A DNA stretch of 64,000 nt from Gigaspora margarita (GCA_009809945.1 WTPW01001238.1:40117-104116); one strand, 5' to 3'. Shown: positions 45,737 through 57,060, counted from the stretch's first letter. A program made the numbers and translations. The notes: generated by a model from the letters alone, not told the origin.

Positions 45737-46131
45737 CAGTCGACCCTCTCAAAATCGGTATGCATGGTGGACAGGTTTTGCATCAGTTTTGAGAGGTTAT
45801 CGGATTTGAAAACATTACAAACTATTAGATTTATATAACGGGAACGGACTTGGTAGATTAATTTTTTATCAGATTTGACAGGTTATCAGTTTTGACAGGA
45901 TCGGTTTTGAGAGGGTCAACTGTATTATAAAACATTTATGATTTGATTATTAGCTCTAATAATATGTATACATCATGAAACTTGTAATGTTTTTCTAAGA
46001 ACCATCACAATAATTATAATAATTTAAAGCTATTTAAATCTAATAGTTTGTAATGTTTTCAAATCCGATAACCTCTCAAAACTGATGCAAAACCTGTCCA
46101 CCATGCATACCGATTTTGAGAGGGTCGACTG
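45737..46131. mobile_element. pogo-like MITE pair, TA duplications
   Basis: Outer ends CAGTCGACCCTCTCAAAATC on both sides, inverted, with TA outside (45735-45736, 46132-46133). The inverted arms are almost identical for about 96 bp. An internal end GAGGGTCAACTG at 45922, also followed by TA, shows that 45737-45922 (186 bp) is itself a complete element; the right part is then a second, reversed copy. Confidence 0.85.
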
Positions 46132-46379
46132 TATAGCCGATTTTAAATTCGCGTAATAAATATTTCTTATTTTTAAATACAATGTAAAAAAAAATGTTTA
46201 AATGATTTAAAAGTTCATAAATTGCTATTAATCGATTAATGTATTTGATTTATATACTTGCACTGAAGCATAATTTTATGCACCATTAAAATTATCGAAA
46301 ATTTTCGAGAAATTTGTATTATAAAAAAATTTTTTTTTAGGTTACGAGCATATTAATTAATCTTTTATAGACCTTACTC

Positions 46380-46631
46380 TATAGATGCTTGACGAAATTA
46401 TTTTTGAATTGACGAATAGTTTCGTCATTTTGCGATTGTGCCAAAATTTTCATATAAACATCAAGAAATTTTTCTATAAACTTAGACAGCATGCTCCTTA
46501 GAATAATATTCTAATTCAAATTTAATTTTATCACTAATAATTATAGATCAAAATAATTTCGTCAAGAGTTTCGTCATTTCGTCAGGTTTAATTTCGTCTA
46601 CTAATAAAATCAATTTTGTCAAGCATCACTA
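46380..46631. mobile_element. hAT-type MITE
   Basis: Ends TATAGATGCTTGACGAAATT and TAGTGATGCTTGACAAAATT (right end in reverse), with an 8-bp duplication CCTTACTC (46372-46379, 46632-46639). Internal TTTCGTCA words are shared with the 25.2-kb element. Confidence 0.8.
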
Positions 46632-46639
46632 CCTTACTC

Positions 46640-47700
46640 TGACCACTTAACTTCCAGCGCACATTTTTAAATTTTTTTTGTTTTTCCTTTCGATCTGTAT
46701 TTAAATATTAGCTCTGCAGCTTAACCGTCCTGTTATAAGATATATATCACGTGTCAATTACGTAACAAACTTAAAATCTCAGATTTATGTAAACTAAATT
46801 TAAGCACAGAGAAAAGATCCGAGTAGAATCTTTTGGGTATAGTTCATATGACGATATGCATTATATTGTGTTTAATGTAACGTAGATCTGATCTGCAGTT
46901 AATATGCTCATTGTCTTTTGTATTCATTGTCGGATGAATAATGCACTAGTTATTACTATAACTTAATTTTACGATTTGTTTTTTTTTTTTTTTAATAGCC
47001 CGATTAATTTTAAGTGTAACTCATGATAATGTATGTATCTTTTATTTTAAATTAGATTTTTAAATTTTGTAACGGATAAACCTTTAAAATTACTGCTGTT
47101 TGAATAAATTCTAGGGCACCTGAAAAAAAAAACTATCCGAATGATTTTTGGCTGATTCAATTACTGTAAGTTTGTGATTTCGGCAATAGATTCAATAAGA
47201 TAGCTGCGCAGCATGCGATGCCGCGCAGGACCAGTACGATCACGTGTGCCATGTAAGGGAAAACTTGTCACCGATTTTCAATTATATTTTTTTACTGGCC
47301 TTAATTTATTTGTTTTACCTGACTTATACAAAATATTAAAGTGAATAGAATTTAAATGATTATGTTAATTATATATGTATTTTTTTCGATTATTATTGCT
47401 CGGTCATCTGACTTTATTCAACAACTGAATGACTTTATTTAACAAATCTGAAGAACATATAGGAATAGGGGCTCGCTACCCTTGGCGGCTCTAATAACAT
47501 AACCAAATTCCAACTACCAAGACATAGATTTATCAAAACAGCAGGTGAAAAGGGACAACAATAATGCTTTGCATACCCTACAGGTAAAGGGTTAATCCCA
47601 AATCAATTCACGGATCAACATGCCTTCTTGAAGAGGGAAATCGTCAAACTTCTCATAGCTGTAAAGAGAATCGGATATATGTTTATGCCAATGCGAGGGT
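46640..47700. other. Intergenic with a Helitron-like terminus
   Basis: No gene. The hairpin repeat at 47201 is described separately. A short GC-richer patch at 47465-47640 was not recognised. Confidence 0.4.
47201..47250 (-). repeat. Helitron-like 3' terminus (hairpin repeat family)
   Basis: TAGCTGCGCAGCATGCGATG..CCGCGCAGGACCAGTACGATC: a longer stem (GCGC, one mismatch, GCAT / ATGC, GCGC). Confidence 0.5.
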
Positions 47701-47707
47701 TCATTCT

Positions 47708-48530
47708 TATTACGGTCCTTGCGCTGCCACTTGCAGCCGCGGAATCTAATCACAATGTGAGGTCCTTGCACTGCTATTGCAGCCGTGGAGCCTAATCACA
47801 ACATGAGGTCCTTGCACTGCTATTGCAGCCGTGGAGCCTAATCACAACATGAGGTCTTTGCACTGATATCGCAGCCGCGGAGCCTAATTATTAACTTGAG
47901 GTCCTTGCACTGCTATTGCAGTTGTGGTGCCTAATTATCAACATGAGGTCCTTGTACTGATATTGTAATTGCGGAGCCTAATCACAACATTATGAGGGTT
48001 TAACCAAATGCACTGCTATAGCCTGATCATCATTATAAGGTCCATGCTTGCTATTGCAGCCGCGGTGCCTAATTTAATGTGAGATCTTTGAACTGCTATT
48101 GCAGCTGCAGAATCTTGTCATCAGTTTGTGGCCCTGGTCTAATTATCAGCATAAAACTATTGTCCTAATCGTCAACATGAGGCTCTTGCACTAATGTTGT
48201 ACCTAAATACAACATAAAATCCTTGCAATGCTATCACAGTTGCACAGCCTAATCATCAAGCATGAGGTTCTTGCACAGCTGCTGTAGCTGCAGTTGATGC
48301 TCATCACTTAACATGAGATATATATATTATTTTTTACTGTTATTGCAGCCATTGGCTTAATTACAAGACATGAGTCTTGCACTACTATTGCAACCGTGGA
48401 GCCTAATCACTAACTTGAAGTCCAGCACTGTTATCATAGACACAAAGATTAATCTTAACACGAGGTTCTTGTGTTGCTATCCATCTGTGACATTCAGACA
48501 TATTCACACCGAATGTCTAACTATCAAACA
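47708..48530. repeat. Minisatellite, unit about 46 bp
   Basis: Roughly 17 units like TGAGGTCCTTGCACTGCTAT-TGCAGCCGTGGAGCCTAATC-ACAACA. The first units are nearly identical and later ones diverge. Related units occur at 51.94-52.21 kb, on the other side of the Sel1 pseudogene. Confidence 0.9.
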
Positions 48531-49675
48531 TAAGAAATCATTAGCATATTAATAATATTTTTTTGAAATAAAATACAATTGAAAATGAAAATTCAACAAA
48601 CCATAAGTCTTGCACTATTATTATAGCTGTGATGCCAATTGTCAATCTGAATGAGCCATCAAGCAAAGGGTGGGTAAGAAGAGTGCTCCAACCAAATATA
48701 ATTTTCCACAATATCTGTAAATTACTATATCTATTGACTTCAAGTACATATAACGATCTAACCAAATATACTTCATTGGCATGATCACTATTATAAGCAA
48801 TATTTTTATAATATTCGAATGCCTTTCATTCATCCCTTTCAACTCCAATTCCATTTTCATAGAAAATTCCCATATAAAGCATTTCCTTAGAACTTGACAC
48901 CTTAGATATTTCATCAGCGTTATGCACGTCAGCAGATTATTTATAATATTCCAACGCCATTTGTTCATTCATATCAACTCTGATACCTTTTTTCATAACA
49001 ATATCCAACTTCTCCTGTTCCATGAGCATCATCTATATTGGCAGATTTTTATAGTATTCGAATGCCTTTTTACCATTCCTTTTAGCTCCAATTCCTTTTT
49101 CATAACAATACCCAACTCTTTCTGTTCCATCAGCGTCACCCATATCAACATTTTTTTTATTATATTTATAATATTCGAATGCCTTTGTTAGTTCCTTTTA
49201 ACCCAATACCTTTTTTATAACAATATCCAACTTTTATTGTTCCATCAGCATCGCCCAAATCAGAAGATCTTTTATAATTAGGTTAGCTGCGCGACGCAGT
49301 CGCGCTAAAACCAGGAACGTGATAAATATTGGCACTGAGTATGACAGTACAGTCCGTATGGTGTTTTTTAAAAAATTAATATTTTTTTATTAATTTTCAC
49401 AGCTGATGCCGACTTGAGGTCACTATAAATCCAAGTACGATCACATGAAATTCTATTTAAATGATTCATTTTTTAGAAAGTTATGATTTTCAATTGTATC
49501 GATTGATAATTATAAGGTAAGTATTACGCTTACCATTATAGAAAATGTACTAATCCTAACACACCATGCATATATATGAGATCGTAGTATAAATAATAAG
49601 GTAACTGCGCAGCATGTGATGTCATGCAGTACGAAGTATATCTGGATTCAACTAGAGTTAATTAATGATTTTTAC

Positions 49676-49868
49676 AGGGCTATAACAAATTTCCGGGTCA
49701 GATGCGTCAGATCAGGTCGGTGTTTAGAATTAGTTGTTAGCAGGTTCTATANTTAATGAATTGATATGAATTCAGTAGTAAATTTTTTATGATCTTGGGN
49801 CAAAATTGATCAATATCCAGCCGACCATGATTCCGATATACTCTGACGTATCTCGACAGGAATTTTGG
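49676..49868. repeat. Dispersed repeat R1
   Basis: Matches 7.68-7.95 kb through TGTTTAG..TTAGTTGTTAGCA, TTTTTTATGATCTTGGG and CAAAATTgATCAAT. Confidence 0.6.
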
Positions 49869-50004
49869 TAAAATTTTTTTTATGTTACATAAAAACGGGT
49901 TATGATATGTCATGAGACAAATCATGCTTTGTATAGCCAATCGGCTTTAAGATTTTGCTTTTGATTTATGCTATAGTAAAACCATCTTCTCGTTTCTGGT
50001 ACTA

Positions 50005-50310
50005 ATGCATGTTATTAACATTATCCGTATCTCAGTTAATCTAATATAAAGTGTGGATAATGAACAGAAGTCAATTTTTTAAATTTCAAAGATACGAAGT
50101 GNGCATAACGAACGAAATTCAATTTTTTAAAAAAATATAAATAGACGAAAATTGATTATTAATTCATAGTAATAGATTAATTACGAATTATGGCATATTT
50201 ATTATGACTTTAAAATGCAAATTATTATATATCGCAATAATTACAAATATAGTACTGTCATAATTGATTATCTTATTTTAAATTTTCTCACGGTCTGATT
50301 ACGATCTTTG
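50005..50310 (+). repeat. Dispersed repeat R2, copy 2
   Basis: Counterpart of 23150-23430, same orientation. Confidence 0.65.
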
Positions 50311-50682
50311 GATATAGCGAATCAAAGATGGCAAAGTGCAATTGAATTTTTTTTTTATTCTCATTATTAAGCAGCGCCAATTGCCGTTTTTTATACACTC
50401 ACATAAAAAAATTAGTAGATATTTTGGTGCGGACAGGACATTTGTGATAGCGGGATAATATAAAAACTATTATTACCAAAAAAGGATTTTTCAAAAATCA
50501 GCCTGGTGAACATTAAAAGTACGGAACATTCATGTGATCGTACTGGTATAATGAATCATTTTGTATTAACGTTAATAATCGAATCAAATGTCGGCTAAAT
50601 TTTTAACCCCGATTTACTTTAAATGGCAATCCCATTGATCGTAATAATGAAGTCATTATCAGAAAATCCCATCAAAGTAAAT

Positions 50683-50733
50683 GATTGGCTTACATGTGCC
50701 GCTGCGTGGCACATGTAAGCCAATCATTTATTA
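50683..50733. repeat. Perfect 22-bp-stem hairpin
   Basis: AAATGATTGGCTTACATGTG-CC, a 7-base loop GCTGCGT, then the exact complement. It lies within the Helitron-like insert. Confidence 0.9.
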
Positions 50734-51939
50734 AGGAAGAACGAATATTTATCGTCTTATGACCCGATATCGTGCAATTTACGACGGTTAGAGTGGGAGT
50801 TAATTAATACATGATCTATACACTGCATAAATCGCATTCTTGATATATAAATATATAAACTCTCTAACTGCATAAAAATGATAACCCTGGCCTAACTAAA
50901 TTTCACTCTGCTTTAACTTCCTCTAAAATTAGAAATTTTATGTTACTTAAACCAGGTAATGATTGTGAGAAAAAATGTGGTTACCAATCAGATTTAAGAT
51001 TTTGCCTTCGATTTAGATGCCAGTAAAACCATACACTAACGTTCCTGGTATACGCCCCGTCAATTTGCATGACTACGTTCCTGGTATTATCAAATAATAT
51101 GGACGGCAAAAATTCCGACCAAATATTTACGAAAAATGGAAAATCTATCAACTTTGCGTGGCCTTCTAACAAAATGACCGGAATTGCAAAAAAGATCATA
51201 ATCGACTTTGCAATAATAAAACCCTAACCACGTATAAAGCCTTAACACGCTAAGAAATTAGGCGCTCGAATTACATTCAAGATGGTCCATGCGATGATAG
51301 ACATGTGAAAATTAAGCATCAATACGGTCNATGCGATGATAGACAGGTGAAAATTAAGCACCAAGTGACATATAATATCACGTGGACCAATCAGATCCAA
51401 GATTTTGTGGAGTAACAACATTTGGATTGCCGTATAACCATCACTCCGTGATATTCATCACTACGTTCCTGGTATATTCGAATGACTTTCTTTCATCCTT
51501 CTTAACTCCAATGCCTTTTATTCATCAGAACCAAGGAAAGTTAAGGTATTATATCCTTCTTTACAAAGCCAATTTTTAATTCCATCTGTATTCAGAACAG
51601 CCAAATGAAAACCAACATATATAGCAAAATTTGACTATTCAAATAATGGTTTTCGTAACAATATCCAACTTCACTCGTCCCATCAGCATCTCCATATCAG
51701 CAGATTTTTCATAATGCCTATCATCAAATATTATATCCATATGTCCTATATCTGCAGATTTTTGGCCATATTCAAAAGCCTTCTTAATATCTTTTTCAAC
51801 TCCTACTTCATTTTCATAACAATATCCAATGTTATATATTCTATCAGAATGCTCTATATCTGAAGATCTTTGATAATAATCGGATGCCTTCTTTGTGTCT
51901 TTTTTGCATGCTACTCTAGCCATAGATCTGAAAACAAAA

Positions 51940-52230
51940 GATTCTTAAACTGCTATTGCAACTTTGAAACCCAATCAAAGGATTCTTGAACTGTTACTAT
52001 GGCCGTGTAAATTATAGAATTATGAAAAAAGACCCTTGAACTGCACGCTCCAACCATGGAGCCACAAACAAAAATTTAATACATTCGTGAACCAAAAGCA
52101 AAGGATTCTTGAGCTGCCACCGCATTTATAAAGCCAAAAAGAAGTCTTTAAGCTATAGTAGCTGCAAAACCAAAATCGAGCAGTTTGTATACCAACACTG
52201 TAGTCTCGAAGCTTACTTATAACCACATTT
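51940..52230. repeat. Degenerate minisatellite upstream of the Sel1 pseudogene
   Basis: Units such as GGATTCTTGAACTG..GCCGTG and CTTGAACTGC..CCATGGAGCC resemble the 46-bp array at 47.7-48.5 kb. Confidence 0.6.
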
Positions 52231-53430
52231 AACCATTTAATGTCATTTCTTAATACAGTTATTATGCTTAAAATATAGTGCTTTTAGCAAAAAAGTCTAG
52301 GTAAAAACGATAGAGCCAGCCTTCACAAGGCGAGCGATAGTGAAGACTTCTTCACCGAGACAATTGCTTTAAATACTTATCCTGTATTACTGGTTCATTC
52401 TTGGCTATAGCCATCATCCCTTACTCCTATTATGATCTAACAATAATCATAACAATGTGAATTTCAAAAATCATAAACAAATCTGAAATTACTTGTAAAT
52501 TCAAGCTACAAAATATTACAACAATAGTCAAAGAATAATCATAAAAGGACACATAAAAAATCTGGAACATAACTGGTCATAAAGTCATCTGTACTCGCAG
52601 TAATAATCACCCTATCACTTTGTTGACAGGCTTTTCAAACACACTTATTAAAGGAAACAAATTGAACTTCATATTGATTATGGTTACTCCTGATAGGAAA
52701 ATTGGACCAGATTGGCATGGGTTGGCGTCGGATAGGTGCAGGTCTTTGTGCCAAATTGGTATGGATTCTGTGGACTGCGTAGAACTGTATGCCTGTACCA
52801 ATTGAACTGTAAATGACTCAGTAGTTTAGTTGAAGCTTGGCATGGGTAATGAATATAAATGCATGTGCCATCATGATAATGATGTGTTTAACTATTTAAA
52901 ACATAAATTTACATAAGTACCAATATAAGATGAGCAAGCTAACTGCATATAAAGTAATATTTTGTAAAGGAATTTTTTTTGCCAAGACATATGGAGGTTT
53001 CATTAGTGAAATCAAGATTTTTTTTTTAAAAACAAAAAAATTCATTTACTGATTCTTTGCTCTCTATGAAATGAGCCAACACATATCACAAACCAATATG
53101 TGTGGTATAATGTACACATATATGTCATCTGAACATGCCATTTCATATGTCGTGATATTAGGTGCCACCCTTTGCTGTAATGTCTGTTGTGATGGGCAAA
53201 ATTTGAGTGGCGTAGCAAAGGCTAAAATTGGGCTGCAGAAGTCATTATACTTTAACGCTTCTGATTAGTTATACAAACTGTGCTCAAAATATCAAAGCTA
53301 AGAGCCCATTATAATCAGAAAGTTATCACAATTCAATTTCATTAACATTTGTTTCATCACGATAATAAAGTGCATATTTCTTTATTATATTAAACTTTCA
53401 AATTTAACCGCTATCAATTTCTTCCATTCC
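52231..53430. other. Intergenic, nothing recognised
   Basis: A patch with more balanced base composition at 52600-52810 carries short frames on both strands but no recognisable domain. Confidence 0.4.
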
Positions 53431-53431
53431 T

Positions 53432-53464
53432 GGTTTTGCACAATGATGTCATGCAGCTATCTAG
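53432..53464 (+). repeat. Helitron-like 3' terminus, canonical CTAG
   Basis: CCATTCCTGGTTTTGCACAA..CATGCAGCTATCTAG then T: an imperfect hairpin GCACAAT/ATGTCATGC, ten bases, and CTAG at 53461-53464. It is the best-formed end in the family. The matching 5' end was not located. Confidence 0.6.
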
Positions 53465-53644
53465 TATATATATATATATATTTTTTTATGTAGAAAGACC
53501 ATGATAAATGTTATAATGAGCATTAATTGTATAACGAAGGCTATTCTTAGTCTTTTAAATTTTTAATTCAGAGGCTCTATTTGTACCTTGCAGGTATATA
53601 CCTGGATACAAGAAAAAAAAATCAAAATCAGCAATATCCTCAAC

Positions 53645-53963
53645 AGATACAACAGGACCCCGGACATATAGTACAGAGGTCATACATTACATATTTTAGC
53701 AAATCCCCCCCGAAATTTGAGAAGCAAAAAAACAGTTTTTGGCAATTATCTTGGCATCCAGTGGTCCAATTTGAATGAACTTTTTTTTAAAATGAAGCTC
53801 TCAGTGAGGCGCATCTAACAAAAAAAAGTTCATTCAATTCTGATTACTGGACCGGAAGTTATTTAAGTAAATAGATTTTGACGTTTTTAGCAAATTAGGT
53901 CAAAATTGGCCAAAATCCAGTTATGACCTATATGAAAGATGTCCGGGGTCCTGATGCAACTGG
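53645..53963. mobile_element. Palindromic TIR element
   Basis: CAACAGGACCCCGGACAT on the left and ATGTCCGGGGTCCTGATG on the right are inverted. An inner inverted pair TTGAATGAACTTTTTTTT / AAAAAAAAGTTCATTCAA surrounds the centre. No clear duplication. Confidence 0.7.
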
Positions 53964-54215
53964 AACAAAAAATATTATAGCAAATAACTATGATACTTTT
54001 CTTTTGACTCATTCTTTGAAACAAAGCCTATCATTCTATCGCTACTGGCATAGCAGCACCTAAAGTGAAAAAAATCTCAACCTAGGTGACTCCTAGGTGT
54101 CAAGAAACACAGCAAAAAATATCCACTTATCCACCGAATGTATTCATTTTTTATTAAAGAAAAAGATATCTACTGAATTCATTTATTATTAATTGAAGAA
54201 AAAATTGCAACCTCA

Positions 54216-54255
54216 TTCACAAATGCCTTCATTCTTTATCAGAAAGAAAAACAAC
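54216..54255 (+). pseudogene. Fragment of an HMG-box coding sequence
   Basis: AAATGCCTTCATTCTTTATC followed by AGAAAGAAAAACAACCC encodes NAFILYQKEKQP, the opening of a MATA_HMG box. It is nearly identical to the copy at 60.2 kb. The coding match covers only about 40 bp, so this is a relic. Confidence 0.5.
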
Positions 54256-54794
54256 CCTATTTTATGATATTATGATTTGAACTGAGAAAAATTTCTTAAT
54301 CAACTAAATGAACTGAATATTTGATTTCAGTCGATTAATATATAGATAATCTTATTAAGCATGATACACCAATCTGATACATTTGAATTAAAATGTAATT
54401 ATCTGAAATTTTATATTCATTTGCAATTAAATAAATATATTAAATATTTGAACATTTATGGAACATATTTATAAAACAATCCAATTAATTTTTGCTTACA
54501 TATAGTGTTGTTAGTCGAAATATATCATTTAGTCAAATATTTAGACACTTAAGTGTCTAAATATATTTCGACATCACATTATTTTTTGTCGAAATGTCGA
54601 AATTCTAAAATTAGACTAACTGTCTAAATACTTGACGAAATAAATATTATATGACTAAATGCCTAAATGCTTGATGAAATAAAAATTATATGACTAAATG
54701 TCTAAATGCTTGATGAAATAAATATTATATAACTAAATGTCTAAATGCTTGATCTATATATATTATAACTATTTAAATGCTTGGGTGTATCTGA

Positions 54795-55440
54795 ATTAGG
54801 GTAGCTGCATGACATAGTCATGCCAAACCAGGAGCTTGATATAATTACAGCACTAAGTATAACACTACAGATCGTTTTGAAAGTTTTAATTATTGCAGTT
54901 AATGCCAACTGGAGGTCAATATAAACCTACGTAAAAGTATTATCATAATAATGTAATGAAAGTATTTAACACTTTCTAAAAATGAATTAATGAAAATCAT
55001 TATTCCAACCAAAAAGAATTTTCAAAAATCAACATAGTGACAACAGGAGAAACCATTGATGTTATACAACTGATTTTACATATGGTGTAAAACACATAAA
55101 AAAATTATTTTACAATACTTGATCATATTTGATCAGTCCACTAGTACATGTTATGATTATAATCCAACACTATTTTTTATTATAATAAAACTGATGTTGG
55201 ATTATAATCATAACATGACTAGCGGACTGATCAAGTATTGTAAAATAATTTTTTATGTGTTTTACACCATATGTAAAATCAGTTGTGTAATATCGACAGT
55301 TCCTCTGTGACATCAAGAAAGTTGAACGGAACCATCCCTCTCACATTTCATGTAATCGTACAGGTATAGTATTATGAATTATTTTTTGATAATCGAATGC
55401 TAAAATGATTTTACTTTAAATTTCAAGCTATTGATCGTAA
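54795..55440 (-). mobile_element. Helitron-like element nested in the hAT
   Basis: Starts with GTAGCTGCATGACATAGTCATGC (stem GCATGAC/GTCATGC, loop ATA) and CAAACCAGGAGC. The next 230 bp match 49.28-49.56 kb. The far side (55340-55440, ATCGTACAGGTATA.. ATTGATCGTAATAATGAAGT) matches 50.53-50.65 kb. Boundaries at the right are uncertain. Confidence 0.55.
55061..55294. repeat. Near-perfect palindrome, arms about 100 bp
   Basis: ACAACTGATTTTACATATGG..ATGTGTTTTACACC, TACTTGATCA and GATTATAATCCAACA on the left recur inverted on the right, around a short AT centre. Weaker pairing continues outward to about 55037 and 55312. Confidence 0.85.
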
Positions 55441-55740
55441 TAATGAAGTCATTTCTGATACTATTTAGACATTTCAACACTATTTAGATATTTCAACACT
55501 ATTTAGACATTTCGACATTAATTTAATATTTTGATATTAATTTAGAATTTCGACACTATTTAGACATTTCGACACTATTTAGGCATTTCGACACAATTTA
55601 GGCATTTCGACATTAATTTAGTATTTCGACATTGATTTAGAATTTCGACATTAATTTAGAATTTTGACATGCTAAATGTCAAAAGTCAAAATATTTCGAC
55701 ATAGCTCAAAACAAGTTCGACTAACAATACTACTTACATA

Positions 55741-56009
55741 TTGTTTAAAAAAATCTCAAAGTTGGTCAATTTTTTTAAAAAAAAATTAAAAAATTGAAAA
55801 TTTTTTATATATTTATAAATTAACCAATCAAAATCAAGCATTTTTGTGCTACTATGCAAGTATCTTGATGTAACCTTAGTCTATAAACTTGCAAAATTCC
55901 AACTATGATTATTATATAGAAAAAATTATACTAAAAAGAATATTAGCTATCAAAATTAGTTTACTATATAAAAAATTAGTAATTTTATAGTAAAATTAAT
56001 AATACTTAT
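55741..56009. other. AT-rich spacer
   Basis: Nothing recognised. Confidence 0.4.
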
Positions 56010-56339
56010 ATATAAAAAGGGAAATTCTAGGCATCTCTAGCTAGAGATGCCTAATTTATATATCTCTAACCATTTAACCAATCAAAGAACAAGAAAATCA
56101 CATGATGAAAGCTCATCCGATTGCTGTTGAAGGTCGATTGATCTCTGCACTACGGCATTACTGGATGCATAGATAAGTAGCACAAGATCATCTTTAATTA
56201 TTGTTTTTTTTTTCGCTGCACTAATTTTTTTTATTTATTTAGTTTGTCACTTTTTCTTTGTGGTGTTGTCGTGTCGTTGGTGCCGCGGTTGATATATTGT
56301 TTCCAATCCGGAATTGCCTTTATGCCTTCTTCTTGTTGC

Positions 56340-57060
56340 TGTATAACAGGTGTTTACTGCGTCGTTGTCAGTTTCGTGTAGGTCTGTTTTGGTGTTGCCA
56401 GTATAGGTGGGTTTCGCCATTCTATGGGTTGTCTTTGGATTGGATTTCGTTGTCCTAATGTCCCTAATGTCTTTTTCTTCATTGCTGCATAACTAATACC
56501 CACTTTTATTTACAGGTATTTACCGCATTGTCAATTTCGTCAGGTGCCACTATTATGGGTGGGTTTCGCCGTTTTATAAGTTGCCTTTGGGTTGAATTTT
56601 GTTGTTCGATCTGTTTCAAGTATCTCTGGTGTCTTTTCCTTTATTGTTGCATAATTAACATCCACTTTTCTGTGCAGGCTTTACTACGTCATTGGTGTCA
56701 ATTTCATGCTATCTGTTTCAGTGCTGTTTAGGTAGGTTTTGCCATTTTTTGGATTATTTTTGTCAGAGTTTGTTGTTTAATTTGGTTCACTTTTCTTTAC
56801 AGGTGGTGGTGTCGATTTCGTGCCATCGGTTTTGGTGCAGTGATTATGGGTGGGTTTCACTGTTTTTGGGTTGTTTTTGGTTGAGTTTTGTTTTTATTTG
56901 CTGGTATCTTTTCTTTGCTGCTGCATAACTAACACCTATTTTCTTACAGGTGTTTTACTACATCGTCAATGGCAATTTCGTACTTTGCTGTTCCTTGGAT
57001 TGCCTTAGTGTTTGATTTCATTGCTTGATTTTCTGATGTCTTTTCTTATCGTTGTATAAC
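56340..57060 (+). repeat. Tandem repeat of about 170-260 bp with splice-acceptor-like motifs
   Basis: Four to five diverged units. Each has TTTACTgCgTCgTTG.C..TTTCGTGC, GGTGGGTTTCGCC..TTGGGTTG and TTGCTGCATAACTAACACC followed by a pyrimidine run and ACAGG. CTAAC about 15-20 bases before TTTACAG resembles a fungal branch point and acceptor. The base composition differs strongly from the surroundings. Confidence 0.7.

Larger units (their letters stand above)
49279..51475 (-). mobile_element. Helitron-like insertion in the Sel1 gene, itself a nest
   Basis: Boundaries come from the interrupted Sel1 coding sequence. Read on the minus strand, the insert starts ATACCAGGAACGTAG and ends with the hairpin GCGCGACTGCGTCGCGC followed by AGCTAACCTAA and a T. 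A hairpin about 11 bases before CTRR, at an AT target with at most a 2-bp duplication, is Helitron-type structure. The 5' end is not the canonical TC. CCAGGAACG at the 5' end is inverted near the 3' end. Inside lie dispersed repeats R1 (49676-49868) and R2 (50005-50310), a long hairpin (50683-50733), further CGTTCCTGGTAT ends (51041, 51074) and a 42-bp direct repeat (about 51284-51360). No coding sequence. Single unresolved bases at 49752, 49800, 50102 and 51330. Confidence 0.65.
48770..51923 (-). pseudogene. Sel1-like repeat (TPR-like) protein gene, split by a Helitron-like insertion
   Basis: Minus strand. The N-terminal part (51923-51476) starts at an ATG and encodes Sel1-type helices: AxDYYQRSSDIEHSDRIYNI, GYCYENEVGVEKDIKKAFEY, then a frame loss near 51690, then KGIGVKKDERKSFEY. 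There the sequence breaks off at 51476. It resumes at 49278 with YKRSSDLGDADGTIKVGYCY, so the two ends join codon to codon as ..SFEY|YKRSSDLG.. across a 2.2-kb insertion. The C-terminal part (49278-48770) holds about four more units (GDADGTERVGYCYEKGIG, KKAFEYYKN and others) with several frameshifts and stops (for example after KNLPI and in VERDE*KAFEYY). Sel1 repeats are alpha-helical scaffolds for protein-protein contacts. The gene appears dead. A CAG acceptor-like site lies just upstream of the ATG, so earlier exons may exist. Confidence 0.75.
54503..55732. mobile_element. hAT-type non-autonomous element with subterminal repeat arrays
   Basis: Ends TAGTGTTGTTAGTCGAA and TTCGACTAACAATACTA, with a perfect 8-bp duplication CTTACATA (54495-54502, 55733-55740). 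The left subterminal array is ATGTCTAAATGCTTGATGAA repeated (about 54610-54780). The right array is TTTAGACATTTCGACATTAA-type units (about 55455-55680). The middle is occupied by a Helitron-like element (54795 to about 55440) and a 230-bp palindrome. A degraded right-end copy lies at about 61650-61780. Confidence 0.85.

Noticed and set aside
47708-48530. CRISPR-like array
   Set aside because: The repeats are contiguous minisatellite units with drift and no unique spacers, in a eukaryotic context.
48642-48968. 108-codon frame, minus strand
   Set aside because: It is an out-of-frame shadow of the Sel1 relic; the real repeat motifs lie in the other frames.
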